Positions 19,001-29,783 of a stretch of 63,171 bases of DNA are shown here, one piece after another. The notes under the pieces are model-generated. The model worked only from the letters and a program-made list of their open reading frames with translations. It was not told the origin of the DNA and did not search any database. The stretch spans positions 1 through 63,171 of the forward strand of contig JARLHL010000005.1 in the NCBI GenBank assembly GCA_031292275.1, written 5' to 3'. Position numbers and translations under genes: made by a program. This DNA comes from Desulfocapsaceae bacterium (GTDB taxonomy: Bacteria; Desulfobacterota; Desulfobulbia; Desulfobulbales; Desulfocapsaceae). Position 1 is the stretch's first letter. Each line of letters begins with the position of its first letter.

Positions 19001-19107
19001 AGATACACGAAGTATCCGGCATCGGCCAGATCCAGCGCCGCCTGGATTCCGGTGACGCCTCCGCCAACCACCATCACCGAGCCGATCTTTCTACTTTCCA
19101 GTATCAC
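16045..19107 (-). CDS. hdrA: HdrA-like flavoprotein, double-length fusion
   Basis: A 1020-residue cytoplasmic flavin and iron-sulfur protein, central to flavin-based electron bifurcation. The N-terminal half has a dinucleotide fold (VMVVGGGVTGIQAAL), KCISCGLCAEKCPKN and SCGLCETVC. It then has FLQCVGSRDENKCGKGYCSSICC. The second half repeats the plan (GLVIGGGLAGLTAALSLAEQ, FIQCVGSRDEERMYCSKVCC) and ends with two ferredoxin motifs (CDGCGLCIDVCPYHA, CKGCGLCQGTCPKRG). So two HdrA-like units are fused in one chain, about 1.5 times the usual length. I prefer the GTG at 19107 over the one at 19113 because AAGGAGG then has proper spacing. It lies between the HdrCB-like gene and mvhD. Confidence 0.9.
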   Translation of the reverse strand: MILESRKIGSVMVVGGGVTGIQAALDLADAGYFVYLIEKSGAIGGAMAQLDKTFPTNDCAMCIIAPKLVECGRNLNIRIMTLSELAGISGTAGNFTVTVKEQPRFVDLDKCISCGLCAEKCPKNVPDAYNAGTGRRKAIFLKYPQAVPLKYQIDAESCLQLKRPGSCGLCETVCDAAAINFADTEKTHTLSVGALVLAPGFEPFDPEPAGIWGFGKFPNVITSLQLERYLSATGPTEGNLARPSDGKPVRRIAFLQCVGSRDENKCGKGYCSSICCMAAIKGASVAKEHVPGLAAAIFYMDMRTHGKGFDQYYEKAKNELGVRFVRCRVHGVEPQGKNGDLRLRYINEQGRQVEEYYDMVVLSVGLGTPANMLDMADLVGIQMTPSNFAATSDFSPVATSKEGVFTCGTFAGPKDIPQSVIEGSAAAAAVAGFLAPARGEMVRKLSWPQEREVRGEPARTGIFICHCGSNIAGLIDVVAVERYAATLAGVVHVQRNIFACSEDTQQVLINAIREKGLNRIVIAACTPRTHEYLFRATLRAAGLNEYMVEIANIRNHTSWVHPGNPQAATAKACDLVRMAVAKIALSVPLAPITVPIIQKGLVIGGGLAGLTAALSLAEQGFTVHLVEKTNRLGGNSLNLKHTYTGEHVPMKVAKLIDRVLVNEHIILHSETVVSGVEGHVGNFKTTLKNANGRSRTVEHGIGIVATGGKIYAPDEYGYKTIQRVVTSLEFDKLHDLKETHVKRGKSFVFIQCVGSRDEERMYCSKVCCTHSVQSAIELKREDSSRNVYILYRDMRTYGERESLYKKARQMGVVFINYELHGKPRVTSNGKSIDVELWDHVLHRPLLIKADMVILAAAIVANRDAENLARLYKIPLEQNGFFQEAHAKLRPVDCTTDGMFVAGIAHYPKPVDESVAQALAASARAATILSRQEVTLDAIKAIVDPAFCDGCGLCIDVCPYHAITLLEKAAKGAQAVKIVVVNEAQCKGCGLCQGTCPKRGVSIAGFTLDQLRDQVRAALQA

Positions 19108-19172
19108 AGGCACCCCTCCTTGTTCTCATATCACGGTCTCCGGCCACCGTCCCCCTGCTCCCGCCTGCAGCG

Positions 19173-20639
19173 TTATTCCAGACTTCTCCGCCCCGGCAGG
19201 ATCAGGGAATCAGCCACCAGCTCCCACATATATTTGACCTCAATGCCGAGGTTATACTCCTGATTCAAGGATTTCTTAAACTGATCCCTGCAGTTATGAC
19301 AGGAGGCAATAACCAGCTTCGCCTCACTCTCAGACACCTGCCTGGCCTTCATCCGCCCGTAATAGACACGTTCATCGGCAAAAGGCATAGCCCAGGCCCC
19401 GCTCCCGGCACCGCAGCAGTAGTTAGAGCCGCGATTGGGCTCCATCTCCACCAGATCCGGGCAGCAGGCCCGGGTGATCTCCCGGCCTTCTTCATAGTAG
19501 GCCTGCCCGAATGCACGCATTGACTTCCGCCCGTAATTGCAGGAATCGTGAAAGACGGTCCTTTTGGTGTGGATTGTATTATCCACCCTGATCCTGCCGG
19601 TATGGAGGTATTCCAGCAGAAGGTCGAAAACGGTGCATATCTTAAATTCCTTCAAGGCCTCGGGATACCAGCGGTTCAGGCAGAAGCGGGTCGCGTAGTA
19701 GGCATGACCGCATTCAGGCAGCAGCAGGGTCTCGCAATTCAGCCGCCGCATATTGTCGACGATCCTCCCAACCACGGCGCGCATGGCCTCATCGTCCCCC
19801 GAAAACAGCCCCCAGTTCACCCCCTCCCAATTCTCGGAGGTCAACGTCCAGGACTCGCCGGCGGCATAAAAGATCTTCCACCACCACTTCAGGTCATCAG
19901 GCTCGGCAAAAGGCTCCCGGGAATTCACCGTCACCATGAGCCTGGCGCCATGGATGTCCACCGGCGTCACGAAGCCCGGACAGCAGCCTTCCGCCAGCTC
20001 ATCACCCAGCTCTTCCATAAGGTGGAGGAAATCCTCCTTGGGGATACCGATGTTGTTGCCCCGCTCAAGACAGGTCATCACCCCACGGTGGATGGGCCCC
20101 GGCACCTTGTCCCTGTCCCGCCTGGAGCGAAGCCGCCGCATCAGATTGACGATCTGGATATTGGCAGGGCACACATCCTCGCACTTGGCACACATGGTAC
20201 ATTTCCAGGCCCAGTCCGAGTCGATCAGATCGTCCTCCAGGCCGAGAATGGCCATCCTGACAATCTTCCTCGGATCAAGCCCGTCAACCCCTGATATCGG
20301 ACAGGCGCTGGCACAGGTACCACAGGTCAGGCACTCATCGGCCCACTGGCTGTCATCATACAGAGTCTTGACCTTTTTGCCCAATTCCAGCACAGGCACG
20401 ATCTTTTTCTCGGTCTCGAGCGTGGATACCGTCCGCAGGTCCACGTTGCTGTCCGGCCTGATCAGGGGTTCGCGACCGAACTTCTCACAGAGCATCTGGT
20501 AATCCTCAAACTTCATCAGATATTTCCGTCCCGGTCCCTCCTGGGCCACCAGGGTACCGGCGTTGATCCAATTTCTGATGGTATTCCTGTGAACCCCAAA
20601 CTCTTCCGCTATTTCACTGACCTTGAATTCATACATCAT
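19173..20639 (-). CDS. HdrCB/HdrD-like iron-sulfur protein with N-terminal HTH
   Basis: A 488-residue protein. Residues 1-50 (FKVSEIAEEFGVHRNTIRNW, then GRKYLMKFEDY) form a MerR/excisionase-type helix-turn-helix. Residues about 103-115 (CLTCGTCASACP) and 147-159 (CTMCAKCEDVCP) are two [4Fe-4S] sites like HdrC. The rest is HdrB-like: one degenerate CCG domain (LLPECGHAYY) and one complete (DSCNYGR, NYCCGAGSG, ASCHNCRDQF) for a noncubane cluster. It would be the disulfide-reducing partner of the HdrA-MvhADG module. Its ATG overlaps the stop of the upstream protease gene (ATGA). The DNA-binding-type domain on a redox enzyme is unusual. Confidence 0.85.
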   Translation of the reverse strand: MMYEFKVSEIAEEFGVHRNTIRNWINAGTLVAQEGPGRKYLMKFEDYQMLCEKFGREPLIRPDSNVDLRTVSTLETEKKIVPVLELGKKVKTLYDDSQWADECLTCGTCASACPISGVDGLDPRKIVRMAILGLEDDLIDSDWAWKCTMCAKCEDVCPANIQIVNLMRRLRSRRDRDKVPGPIHRGVMTCLERGNNIGIPKEDFLHLMEELGDELAEGCCPGFVTPVDIHGARLMVTVNSREPFAEPDDLKWWWKIFYAAGESWTLTSENWEGVNWGLFSGDDEAMRAVVGRIVDNMRRLNCETLLLPECGHAYYATRFCLNRWYPEALKEFKICTVFDLLLEYLHTGRIRVDNTIHTKRTVFHDSCNYGRKSMRAFGQAYYEEGREITRACCPDLVEMEPNRGSNYCCGAGSGAWAMPFADERVYYGRMKARQVSESEAKLVIASCHNCRDQFKKSLNQEYNLGIEVKYMWELVADSLILPGRRSLE

Positions 20640-21148
20640 AGGAAATCACCCCGGGTCCTTGCGCTTCCGGAAAGAAGCTGCAGAATTTTCTCGCATGCCA
20701 CAGAGATTGCGCCGGCCATGGCAATGGAAAGTCCGGGAGAAATCTCCTCCGGGATCCTTTCCACCTGGGCGGCCAGGATATCCACACGCATCCCCGTATG
20801 CTCCTGCAACTCCTGAAGCAGATTGATCGTAGGGAACTGGTGGAGGGAAAAATCAGAGATTTTTTGGGCGGGGATGGAGAGGACATCAATGGCAAAGACC
20901 TCACCGGGCCTGCGATCTGGAATATCGACGGCGTCCAGGATGATGATCCTTCCCGGCCTGGTTTCAGGCGCAAGGAGATAATCAAAGAGATACTCCCGAA
21001 CCCCGGTACCGGCATCCACGGCAGAAACAGCGTCAGGCAGCAGCTGGCGGGCAGCAAGCGTTTCTATCACCGCAGGCCCGAAACCGTCATCGCCCATTAT
21101 TGCATTGCCGCATCCAAAGATGACAGTGGAGTTTTTGACGTGTGTCAT
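20636..21148 (-). CDS. Hydrogenase maturation protease
   Basis: A 170-residue endopeptidase of the HycI/HyaD/FrcD family that removes the C-terminal peptide of a NiFe hydrogenase large subunit once nickel is in place. GCGNAIMGDDGFG carries the metal-binding Asp/Glu-type motif, and ILDAVDIPDRRPG and SLHQFP match the second and third conserved regions. It is the first gene of the minus-strand operon ending with mvhA, whose 25-residue tail after His457 is the likely substrate. It overlaps the next gene by 4 bp, so it is translationally coupled. Confidence 0.9.
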   Translation of the reverse strand: MTHVKNSTVIFGCGNAIMGDDGFGPAVIETLAARQLLPDAVSAVDAGTGVREYLFDYLLAPETRPGRIIILDAVDIPDRRPGEVFAIDVLSIPAQKISDFSLHQFPTINLLQELQEHTGMRVDILAAQVERIPEEISPGLSIAMAGAISVACEKILQLLSGSARTRGDFL

Positions 21149-21205
21149 TGTGCAAACTATGCCCCATTAATTGACAAGAAGCATAGGTACCACAGCAGAG
21201 CAAAG

Positions 21206-21221
21206 AAATCAAGATTGATTT
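21206..21221. promoter_or_regulatory. Perfect palindrome upstream of hydrogenase operon
   Basis: AAATCAA-GA-TTGATTT is a perfect 16-bp palindrome 58 bp upstream of the protease start. TTGTGCAAA-type sequences flank it on both sides (near 21150 and 21225). The position fits an operator controlling the hydrogenase operon. It does not match the FNR, HcpR or Rex consensus in orientation, so the regulator is unknown. Confidence 0.4.
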
Positions 21222-21339
21222 TGCACAATTTGCATAATAACATCAAATCACAAAGAACAAAGGGCACTTACGAAGGTCACCCCTTCTCCCGCGCCGGAAG
21301 ATACGGCATAGGCATCAGGGCATAGCCGGGCACCCTCCT

Positions 21340-22347
21340 TCAATATCCGTCGGGGTTCTGGACCTGCCAGCGCCAGGCATCCTCACACATCTCCCCGATC
21401 CCGCGCTCCGCCTTCCAGCCCAAATCGCGCAAGGCCTTCCCCGGATCGGCAAAGCAGGCGGCGATATCCCCCGGACGTCTGGCGACGACCCGGTACGGTA
21501 TCTCCCTGCCCGAGGCCGCCGCAAAGGCCGCAATCATATCCAGCACGCTGTAGCCCTGACCGGTGCCCAGATTCCAGACGAAGACCCCTGGCGCCAGGCC
21601 CTTCTCGATGGCCTTGACATGTCCCTTTGCCAGATCGACGACATGGATGTAATCCCGGACGCCCGTCCCGTCCTTGGTGGGATAGTCGTTGCCGTACACC
21701 GACAGACAAGCCAGTTTTCCAACTGCCACCTGCGAGACATAGGGCATAAGATTATTAGGGATACCCCGGGGATCCTCCCCGATTCTGCCGCTCTTATGCG
21801 CCCCCACGGGATTGAAATAGCGCAGCAGCGCAATACGCCACCCGGCATCAGCCACAAAGAGGTCACTGAGAATCTGCTCGATCATCAGTTTGGTATGGCC
21901 GTACGGATTGGTACAGGAGAGCGGAAAATCTTCGGTGATGGGCACCGTCGCCGGATCGCCGTAAACCGTGGCCGAAGAGCTGAAGACGATGTTCTTGACC
22001 CCGTACGCGGCCATCACCTGGCAGAGCACCAGAGTGCCGGTGATATTGTTATGGTAATAAGCAAGCGGCATCTGCACCGATTCGCCCACGGCCTTGAGGC
22101 CGGCAAAATGGATGACGGCGTCAACACTGCCGCAGCCGGAAAAGACCGCCGCCAGGGCCTCCCTGTCCAGCAGGTCCACCTTATGAAAACGGATACCCTT
22201 TCCGGTCAGCTGCCTGACGCGGCATAGAGACTCCTCCTTGGCGTTGCTCAGGTTATCGACCACCGTGACCTGATGCCCCGTCTCCAGAAGTTCAAGGCAG
22301 GTATGACTGCCGATATAACCGGCGCCGCCGGTAACAAGGACGTGCAT
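21340..22347 (-). CDS. galE: UDP-glucose 4-epimerase
   Basis: A 335-residue NAD-dependent short-chain dehydrogenase that interconverts UDP-glucose and UDP-galactose for surface polysaccharides. [15 protein letters not shown] is the Rossmann GxxGxxG motif, SSSATVYG gives the catalytic Ser, and NPYGHTKLM holds the YxxxK pair. [18 protein letters not shown] and [12 protein letters not shown] are GalE signatures. I start at the ATG 22347, which has AAGGAG 9 bp upstream and the expected MHVLVTGG N-terminus. The gene runs toward the hydrogenase operon but is separated from it by about 190 bp. Confidence 0.95.
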   Translation of the reverse strand: MHVLVTGGAGYIGSHTCLELLETGHQVTVVDNLSNAKEESLCRVRQLTGKGIRFHKVDLLDREALAAVFSGCGSVDAVIHFAGLKAVGESVQMPLAYYHNNITGTLVLCQVMAAYGVKNIVFSSSATVYGDPATVPITEDFPLSCTNPYGHTKLMIEQILSDLFVADAGWRIALLRYFNPVGAHKSGRIGEDPRGIPNNLMPYVSQVAVGKLACLSVYGNDYPTKDGTGVRDYIHVVDLAKGHVKAIEKGLAPGVFVWNLGTGQGYSVLDMIAAFAAASGREIPYRVVARRPGDIAACFADPGKALRDLGWKAERGIGEMCEDAWRWQVQNPDGY

Positions 22348-22434
22348 AGAATGACTCCTTTCTGCTAATCCAGTCATAGACGAAAACAGATACGATCGAG
22401 ACGAAAACAAGAATAGTCCGATTCTCCATTTTGA

Positions 22435-24768
<2,334 letters not shown>

Positions 24769-24772
24769 CTTT

Positions 24773-26491
24773 ATGCAAAACATACTCATCGTAGAGAACA
24801 ATCCGGTCATTACCAGGCTCCTGTCTCATTTTTTTGAAATGGAAGGATGCGAAGTGCATCATGCTGAAAACGGCCTCCAGGCCGTCGTCATGCTCGACAC
24901 CTTCATCCCCGATATCATCTGCACGGATATCATCATGCCGAAGATCGGCGGGGACCAGCTCTGCCAGATCATCAGGAGTTCTCAAAAGTATAAAGATATT
25001 TTTATCGTCGTCTATTCGTCAATCGCCCTCGAAGACGAAAAGCGCCTCTTCCAACTGGATGCCGATCTGTATATAGCCAAAGGTCCGGAGACCGGCGTCA
25101 GGAACCACGTTCGGCACATTCTCGACCAGTACCAAAGCGGCAAACGCCGGGAAAACATCCTGCACGGCGTTGAGGGACTCTATCCCAGGACAATCACGAA
25201 AGAACTCCTGATGTCCCGCTATCACAACAGCATGATCTTCGAAAACCTGGCCGAGGCCGTCATCGAGATGGACAAGACCGGCAAGATCGTCCGGGCCAAC
25301 AGGGCGGCGCAGGATCTCCTGAACAACGACCTGCCGACCCTGATGGGAGGCCAGCTCACCGACCATCTCGCCGGCCCGGATTTCCCCCAGATCCAGCAGT
25401 GGTTTGCGGAGGCCGCATCGGAAGAATCCCTCCACTTTCAATCCAGCTACGAGCGCCCCCTCCTGGTCGGAAAGAGCCAGATTCTCCTGAAGCTGGTCAA
25501 GTTCACGGAAAAACGGGAATCTTTCAACATAGCCATCCTGCAGGATATCACCACGCTGAAGGAGACGGAAAGACAACTCACCGAGACTGTAAACGAATTC
25601 AACGCGGTAATGGAATCCATCGGTCACGGGGTTCTCTTCATGGATTCCGATCTGCGGGCCCGCATCGCCAACCGGGCTTTCCGCGAGATGTGGAATTTCC
25701 CCAACGAGTTGTTCTTCAAAAATTCGACCTTCAAGGATCTGATCTACTTCAACCGCTACCGGGGAATGTACGACGTGACGGACGAGGAGTTTGACAGCTA
25801 TGCGGAAAGACGGGTGATGGAGGTCAGAAAAGGCGGGATAGGACCGGAGGAATTTCGCCGCAAGGACGGCATCGTCTATCAGTATCAGTGCGTGGTGCTG
25901 CCCGACGACGGCAGAATGGTGACCTATTTCGACATCACCAGGCATAAAAATACCGAAATGGAACTGGCAAAGGCTCTGGATACGGTGTCCAACCTGGCCA
26001 ACAGGGATGCGCTCACAGGCCTGCCCAACCTGAGACTCTTCCAGGAGCGATTCCTCAGCACGCTTTCGATGTCCAAGCGCAAGGGCTGGAAGATAGCCAT
26101 TATGTTCATCGATCTGGACGGTTTTAAGAATGTCAACGACTCCCTGGGCCACGAGGCAGGCGACAGGATCCTGAAGATGGTGGCCCAGCGCCTCCTGAAG
26201 ACCGTCAGGAAGTCCGACACGGTGGCCCGCATAGGCGGCGATGAATTCCTGATCATTCAGACCGAGGTCGAGGGCAGGTCAGCGGCGGCCTATGTAGCCA
26301 ATAAGATCATTCAGCAGCTCTCCATTCCCTTTGATCTTGACCGAAACGAAATCAAGATCGGCGCCAGCATCGGCATCGCCATGTATCCCGAGGACGGAGA
26401 CACCAGCAAGGATCTGCTCAAAAAGGCCGACAAGGCCATGTACAAAACCAAAATCCTGGGCAAACAGGGGTACACCTTCGTCAAGGAATGA
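24773..26491 (+). CDS. Diguanylate cyclase, REC-PAS-PAS-GGDEF
   Basis: A 572-residue cytoplasmic signalling protein producing cyclic di-GMP. Residues 1-125 are a receiver domain (IICTDIIMP with the phospho-Asp). Residues about 170-290 and 305-415 resemble two PAS domains separated by a short helix. The C-terminal 170 residues are a GGDEF domain with an intact ARIGGDEF active-site loop. RKSD lies exactly five residues before it, which is the RxxD inhibitory site, so product feedback inhibition is expected. The ATG lies 4 bp after ligA ends. The partner kinase is not evident here. Confidence 0.93.
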   Translation: MQNILIVENNPVITRLLSHFFEMEGCEVHHAENGLQAVVMLDTFIPDIICTDIIMPKIGGDQLCQIIRSSQKYKDIFIVVYSSIALEDEKRLFQLDADLYIAKGPETGVRNHVRHILDQYQSGKRRENILHGVEGLYPRTITKELLMSRYHNSMIFENLAEAVIEMDKTGKIVRANRAAQDLLNNDLPTLMGGQLTDHLAGPDFPQIQQWFAEAASEESLHFQSSYERPLLVGKSQILLKLVKFTEKRESFNIAILQDITTLKETERQLTETVNEFNAVMESIGHGVLFMDSDLRARIANRAFREMWNFPNELFFKNSTFKDLIYFNRYRGMYDVTDEEFDSYAERRVMEVRKGGIGPEEFRRKDGIVYQYQCVVLPDDGRMVTYFDITRHKNTEMELAKALDTVSNLANRDALTGLPNLRLFQERFLSTLSMSKRKGWKIAIMFIDLDGFKNVNDSLGHEAGDRILKMVAQRLLKTVRKSDTVARIGGDEFLIIQTEVEGRSAAAYVANKIIQQLSIPFDLDRNEIKIGASIGIAMYPEDGDTSKDLLKKADKAMYKTKILGKQGYTFVKE

Positions 26492-26505
26492 TCGGTGCCA
26501 GCCGG

Positions 26506-28359
26506 TCAGGATGCCCCGTCCAGCTTTTTCTTTTCAAGCTCATCCCATCGCCCGTACAGGCCATCGATCACCTCCTGGACCCTCTGCAGTTCCTGCCAGC
26601 ATTCGTGAAGAGCCCCGGGGTCGGCAAGGGTCTCGGCAGAATCCATCCTCTGCTGGACCGCTTCAAGCTCAAGCTCCACCTCAAGGATCCGTTCCTCCAT
26701 CCCGTCGTACTCCCGCTGGTCGATATAGGAAAGCTTGCCGCTCTTCTTTTTGGCGGCCTGCGGCAGCGGCTTATCGCTTTTTCCGGTCTTCTCTGCAGAT
26801 CCGGCCCCATTCTCCCTTTCCCGCATCGCATCCAGCCACTGTTCATAGTCGGCAAAGTACGCGACACCGCCATCCCCGTCGAAACCGATAAGCCTGTCAC
26901 AGACCCGGTCCAGGAGAAAACGGTCGTGGGTCACCAGCACAAGGGCCCCGGGAAAACTGTGCAGACTTTCCTCCAGCACATCCAGGGACGCAATATCCAG
27001 GTCGTTGGTGGGCTCGTCCAGGAGCAGGATGTCTGCAGGCTGCCGCATCAGGCCGGCAATGAAGACCCGGGCACGTTCGCCCCCGGAAAGCTGGCCCACC
27101 GGGGTCTCCAGCTGATCGGGCCTGAAGAGAAAGCGCTTGGCCCAGGAGACCACATGGACAGACCCGCCCTGGTATATCACCGAGTCTCCCTCCGGCGCCA
27201 GGGCCCGGCGCAGGGTTTGTGCCGGGTCGATATCCTGTCGCCTCTGATCGAAATGGACAATTCTAACACCATCTGCCGTTTTGATGGTCCCGGTATCGGC
27301 TCGGAGCCCCGTCTCGTCGGCACTGGCCGCCAGCAGACGCATCAGGGTGGATTTCCCGCAGCCGTTCCTGCCCAGAAGCCCCAGCCTGCTGCCCGGCGAC
27401 AGCACTATATCAAGATTTGCAAAGAGCCTTTTATCCTCGTAACTCTTACCGATACCCAGGGCCTCAAGAAGCTTTTTCGTCTTGCGCTGCGTCGCCTCAA
27501 AATCGATGCGGACATTGGATATGGCCCTGTTCCGTTCCTTGACCTGGGCCAGATCATCCTGCAGCCGGTAGGCCTCATCAATGCGGTAACGAGCCTTGGT
27601 CGCCCTGGCCTTGGGGCCGCGCCTGAGCCATTCGGTCTCCCTCCGGACCTTATTCTGCAGACGTTCCTCATCCTGTTCCTGCTGGTGCAGAAACCTTCCC
27701 CGCTCTTCAAGGAAATCGCTGTAGCGGCCCTTTACCTCGAAGGAACCCTGAGGGTAGACTGGAGACAGCTCGACAATACGGTTGGTGCAGTTCTCCAAAA
27801 ACGTCCGGTCATGGCTGACCAGGATATAGGTCGAAGGGCTGTCGGCCGAGGTCCCGGACAACATCTTCTCCAGCCAGAGGATACCCTCGATATCCAGGTG
27901 ATTGGTGGGCTCATCCATGATCAGCACATCGGGACGGGTGAGAAGAGACCGGCAGATGGACAGGCGCTTGCGCAGCCCCCCGGACAGCATCGCCGCCGTC
28001 CTGCCATCATCGGTGAACTCCGCGCGGGAAAGCATCGTATGAACCCTGTTGTACTTTTCTATTTCGTCTAGATCAGCCCCTTCAAGAGACAGGAAAAGAT
28101 TGTCAGAAACCCCCTTCTCTTCATCGAAAATATCGATCTGGGCAAGATAGCCGACCCGGACATGCCTCTGGCTGACAACCTTGCCCCTGTCTGCGTCCTC
28201 AAGCCCGCAAAGGATCTTCAGCAGGGTCGACTTGCCGGCGCCGTTAGGGCCTATCATGCCGATCCGGTCACCATAGCTGATGACCAGATCCACATTTTTA
28301 AAAAGCGTCTGGGCCCCAAAGGCCTTAGCCAGAGACTGGCAGGAGAGAAGATTTGACAT
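26506..28359 (-). CDS. ABC-F family ATPase, Uup-like
   Basis: A 617-residue soluble protein with two ABC cassettes and no membrane domain. Walker A motifs are GPNGAGKST and GRNGCGKST. Signature motifs are LSGGLRKRL and LSGGERARV. Walker B ends DEPTNHLD and DEPTNDLD. The interdomain linker is charged (RRETEWLRRGPKARATKARY), as in Uup/EttA-type ABC-F proteins that act on ribosomes. A long coiled-coil C-terminal extension (YDGMEERILEVELELEAVQQ) matches Uup, which also binds branched DNA. Convergent with the diguanylate cyclase gene. Confidence 0.92.
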   Translation of the reverse strand: MSNLLSCQSLAKAFGAQTLFKNVDLVISYGDRIGMIGPNGAGKSTLLKILCGLEDADRGKVVSQRHVRVGYLAQIDIFDEEKGVSDNLFLSLEGADLDEIEKYNRVHTMLSRAEFTDDGRTAAMLSGGLRKRLSICRSLLTRPDVLIMDEPTNHLDIEGILWLEKMLSGTSADSPSTYILVSHDRTFLENCTNRIVELSPVYPQGSFEVKGRYSDFLEERGRFLHQQEQDEERLQNKVRRETEWLRRGPKARATKARYRIDEAYRLQDDLAQVKERNRAISNVRIDFEATQRKTKKLLEALGIGKSYEDKRLFANLDIVLSPGSRLGLLGRNGCGKSTLMRLLAASADETGLRADTGTIKTADGVRIVHFDQRRQDIDPAQTLRRALAPEGDSVIYQGGSVHVVSWAKRFLFRPDQLETPVGQLSGGERARVFIAGLMRQPADILLLDEPTNDLDIASLDVLEESLHSFPGALVLVTHDRFLLDRVCDRLIGFDGDGGVAYFADYEQWLDAMRERENGAGSAEKTGKSDKPLPQAAKKKSGKLSYIDQREYDGMEERILEVELELEAVQQRMDSAETLADPGALHECWQELQRVQEVIDGLYGRWDELEKKKLDGAS

Positions 28360-28914
28360 GTTTATCGATACCGTTTAGCGCACCGTCACGGGCTTTTCGT
28401 CGTTTCTTAAGAATTTCAGGGCACTTGCAATCATCTTTTTCGGTTGCTTATTTCATGACCTGCTGTTATAAGACACCAAGAATAAGAGAAGGGGACGGAG
28501 TTTACGTTACAGGATCTGATTCTCAGGCTGCCAGTTTTATACTATCAATCACCGGAAACTGCAATGCAGGAACAGCCAGGAAGCTTCAGCGCCTGCAGCT
28601 CCCCTCCTTGTCATACAAAAAAGTCATATCTTTGCCATCTTCCCAAGCGCAGCATGCGTCACCCCACGGACTCCGGGAAGTATCGCTGCTCAAGGAATTC
28701 TGTTCGCGAGCCTTTCAGGCGACTTGTGAGACATTCTAAAAATTCCCGGTCTGATAATTTATTTTTTCTTCTACAGACCCCGGAAGGCTCAGACAGGGAG
28801 AGCAGGACAGATGTGAGCGAAAAGCCTCCCTGCAGGATGATATGCAGAAAGCATGAATACAATCCGGCAATCAAGCCGGACAACCAATATATTGAACATC
28901 AGCCAGGTTTTCGT
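28360..28914. other. Intergenic stretch, nothing recognised
   Basis: About 550 bp between the ABC-F gene and a small zinc-ribbon gene. One long open frame continues upstream of the latter, but its translation looks non-coding (low complexity, out of character with the conserved end). No RNA gene or strong hairpin was seen. Confidence 0.5.
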
Positions 28915-29160
28915 ATGTCAAACAACGAACCCACTATCGCCAACCGATTGACGTGCCCTTTCTGCGGCAACGATATTGATTTTTTTCAGATTGCCGAAGA
29001 CGCCATTATTACAACCCATTTCACCCAGAATGGAGATGGAAGCTTTACTCAGGAAGTCAGCGATTCCCAAGTCCTCGGAGAGGTAAAGCTGTTTTGCGGG
29101 GAGTGCGAGGAAGAATTGCCGCCCGAATTCTTTGACCGTTTCAACGAGATGGTATTCTGA
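28915..29160 (+). CDS. Small zinc-ribbon protein
   Basis: An 81-residue soluble protein. CPFCGNDIDF near residue 13 and LFCGECEEELP near residue 60 provide four cysteines for a zinc ribbon. The middle is a beta-rich segment (TTHFTQNGDGSFTQEV). The start ATG at 28915 was chosen because upstream translation in the same frame is not protein-like. Function unknown. It sits beside dsrC but on the opposite strand. Confidence 0.65.
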   Translation: MSNNEPTIANRLTCPFCGNDIDFFQIAEDAIITTHFTQNGDGSFTQEVSDSQVLGEVKLFCGECEEELPPEFFDRFNEMVF

Positions 29161-29287
29161 CCAGCCGCACCGGCTCGGCATTGCGGAGCGAGGGGAAGAA
29201 AAACATCTTTTCCAGAAATCGGAGCCATGTCAGTGAAGTGGGGACCGGGAGAGTCTGAGACCGGGCCATCAAGTCATAACTTTTCAT

Positions 29288-29331
29288 AAAAAAAAAGGGG
29301 AAGCACCTTGTTTACAGGCGCCTCCCCTTTT
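29288..29331 (-). terminator. Rho-independent terminator of dsrC
   Basis: On the minus strand, GGGGAGGCGCC pairs with GGTGCTTCCCC (two G-U pairs) around a 9-nt loop, followed by a run of nine Ts. It lies 31 bp after the dsrC stop. A clean terminator for a highly expressed monocistronic gene. Confidence 0.88.
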
Positions 29332-29361
29332 CCAGCCGGTCAAAACCAATGTACAGGGTAA

Positions 29362-29682
29362 TTATACGCAACCTGTCGGTTTAGGAAGTCCAGCCATTTT
29401 ACAGGCTCCCTTACCTGGTCCGGAGGGGAACAACTCATAGATGCGCTTCAACGGAAAGCCGGTGGTCTTGGAGAGAATACGAACCATCGGAGCGATACCG
29501 TTTTTCTTATAGTACTCCTGAAGGGCATCGATAACTTTATTGTGCTCGTCAGTCAGCTCGGCAATACCCTCAACGCTTTTTACATAGTCAATCCAATCAG
29601 CATTGAATTCTTCCATTCCTTTAAGCAGGAAACCATCTTCATCCACCTGAAAGCTGGATCCATTGTGTTCGAGTGTCGGCAT
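29362..29682 (-). CDS. dsrC: DsrC, sulfur-carrier subunit of dissimilatory sulfite reduction
   Basis: A 106-residue cytoplasmic protein. It carries the sulfur atom made by DsrAB as a trisulfide between two C-terminal cysteines, then hands it to the membrane DsrMKJOP complex. The C-terminal arm GACKMAGLPKPTGCV has both cysteines in the canonical spacing with the penultimate Cys, distinguishing it from TusE-type proteins. AAGGAGG lies 8 bp upstream of the ATG. Its own strong promoter and terminator show it is monocistronic, as is usual in sulfate reducers where dsrC lies apart from dsrAB. This is the best evidence in the window for sulfur-based respiration. Confidence 0.95.
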   Translation of the reverse strand: MPTLEHNGSSFQVDEDGFLLKGMEEFNADWIDYVKSVEGIAELTDEHNKVIDALQEYYKKNGIAPMVRILSKTTGFPLKRIYELFPSGPGKGACKMAGLPKPTGCV

Positions 29683-29754
29683 TTCATACCTCCTTGAAAA
29701 ATATTATTTTATGGCTTTCACCGTTCTTAACTCAAGCTCTGAACTAACGAAGTT

Positions 29755-29783
29755 TAAATACTACAGGACAAAAGGTTTGTCAA
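29755..29783 (-). promoter_or_regulatory. Sigma-70 promoter of dsrC
   Basis: On the minus strand a perfect TTGACA (29783-29778) is followed after exactly 17 bp by TATTTA (29760-29755). The start of transcription would lie about 65 bp before the dsrC ATG. This strength fits the high expression of dsrC in sulfate reducers. Confidence 0.75.

Noticed and set aside
21149-21170. Sigma-54-like sequence (TGGGGC-N5-TTGCA) before the hydrogenase protease gene
   Set aside because: The -12 element would lie only a few bases before the start codon, putting transcription start inside the gene, and no alternative start codon exists.
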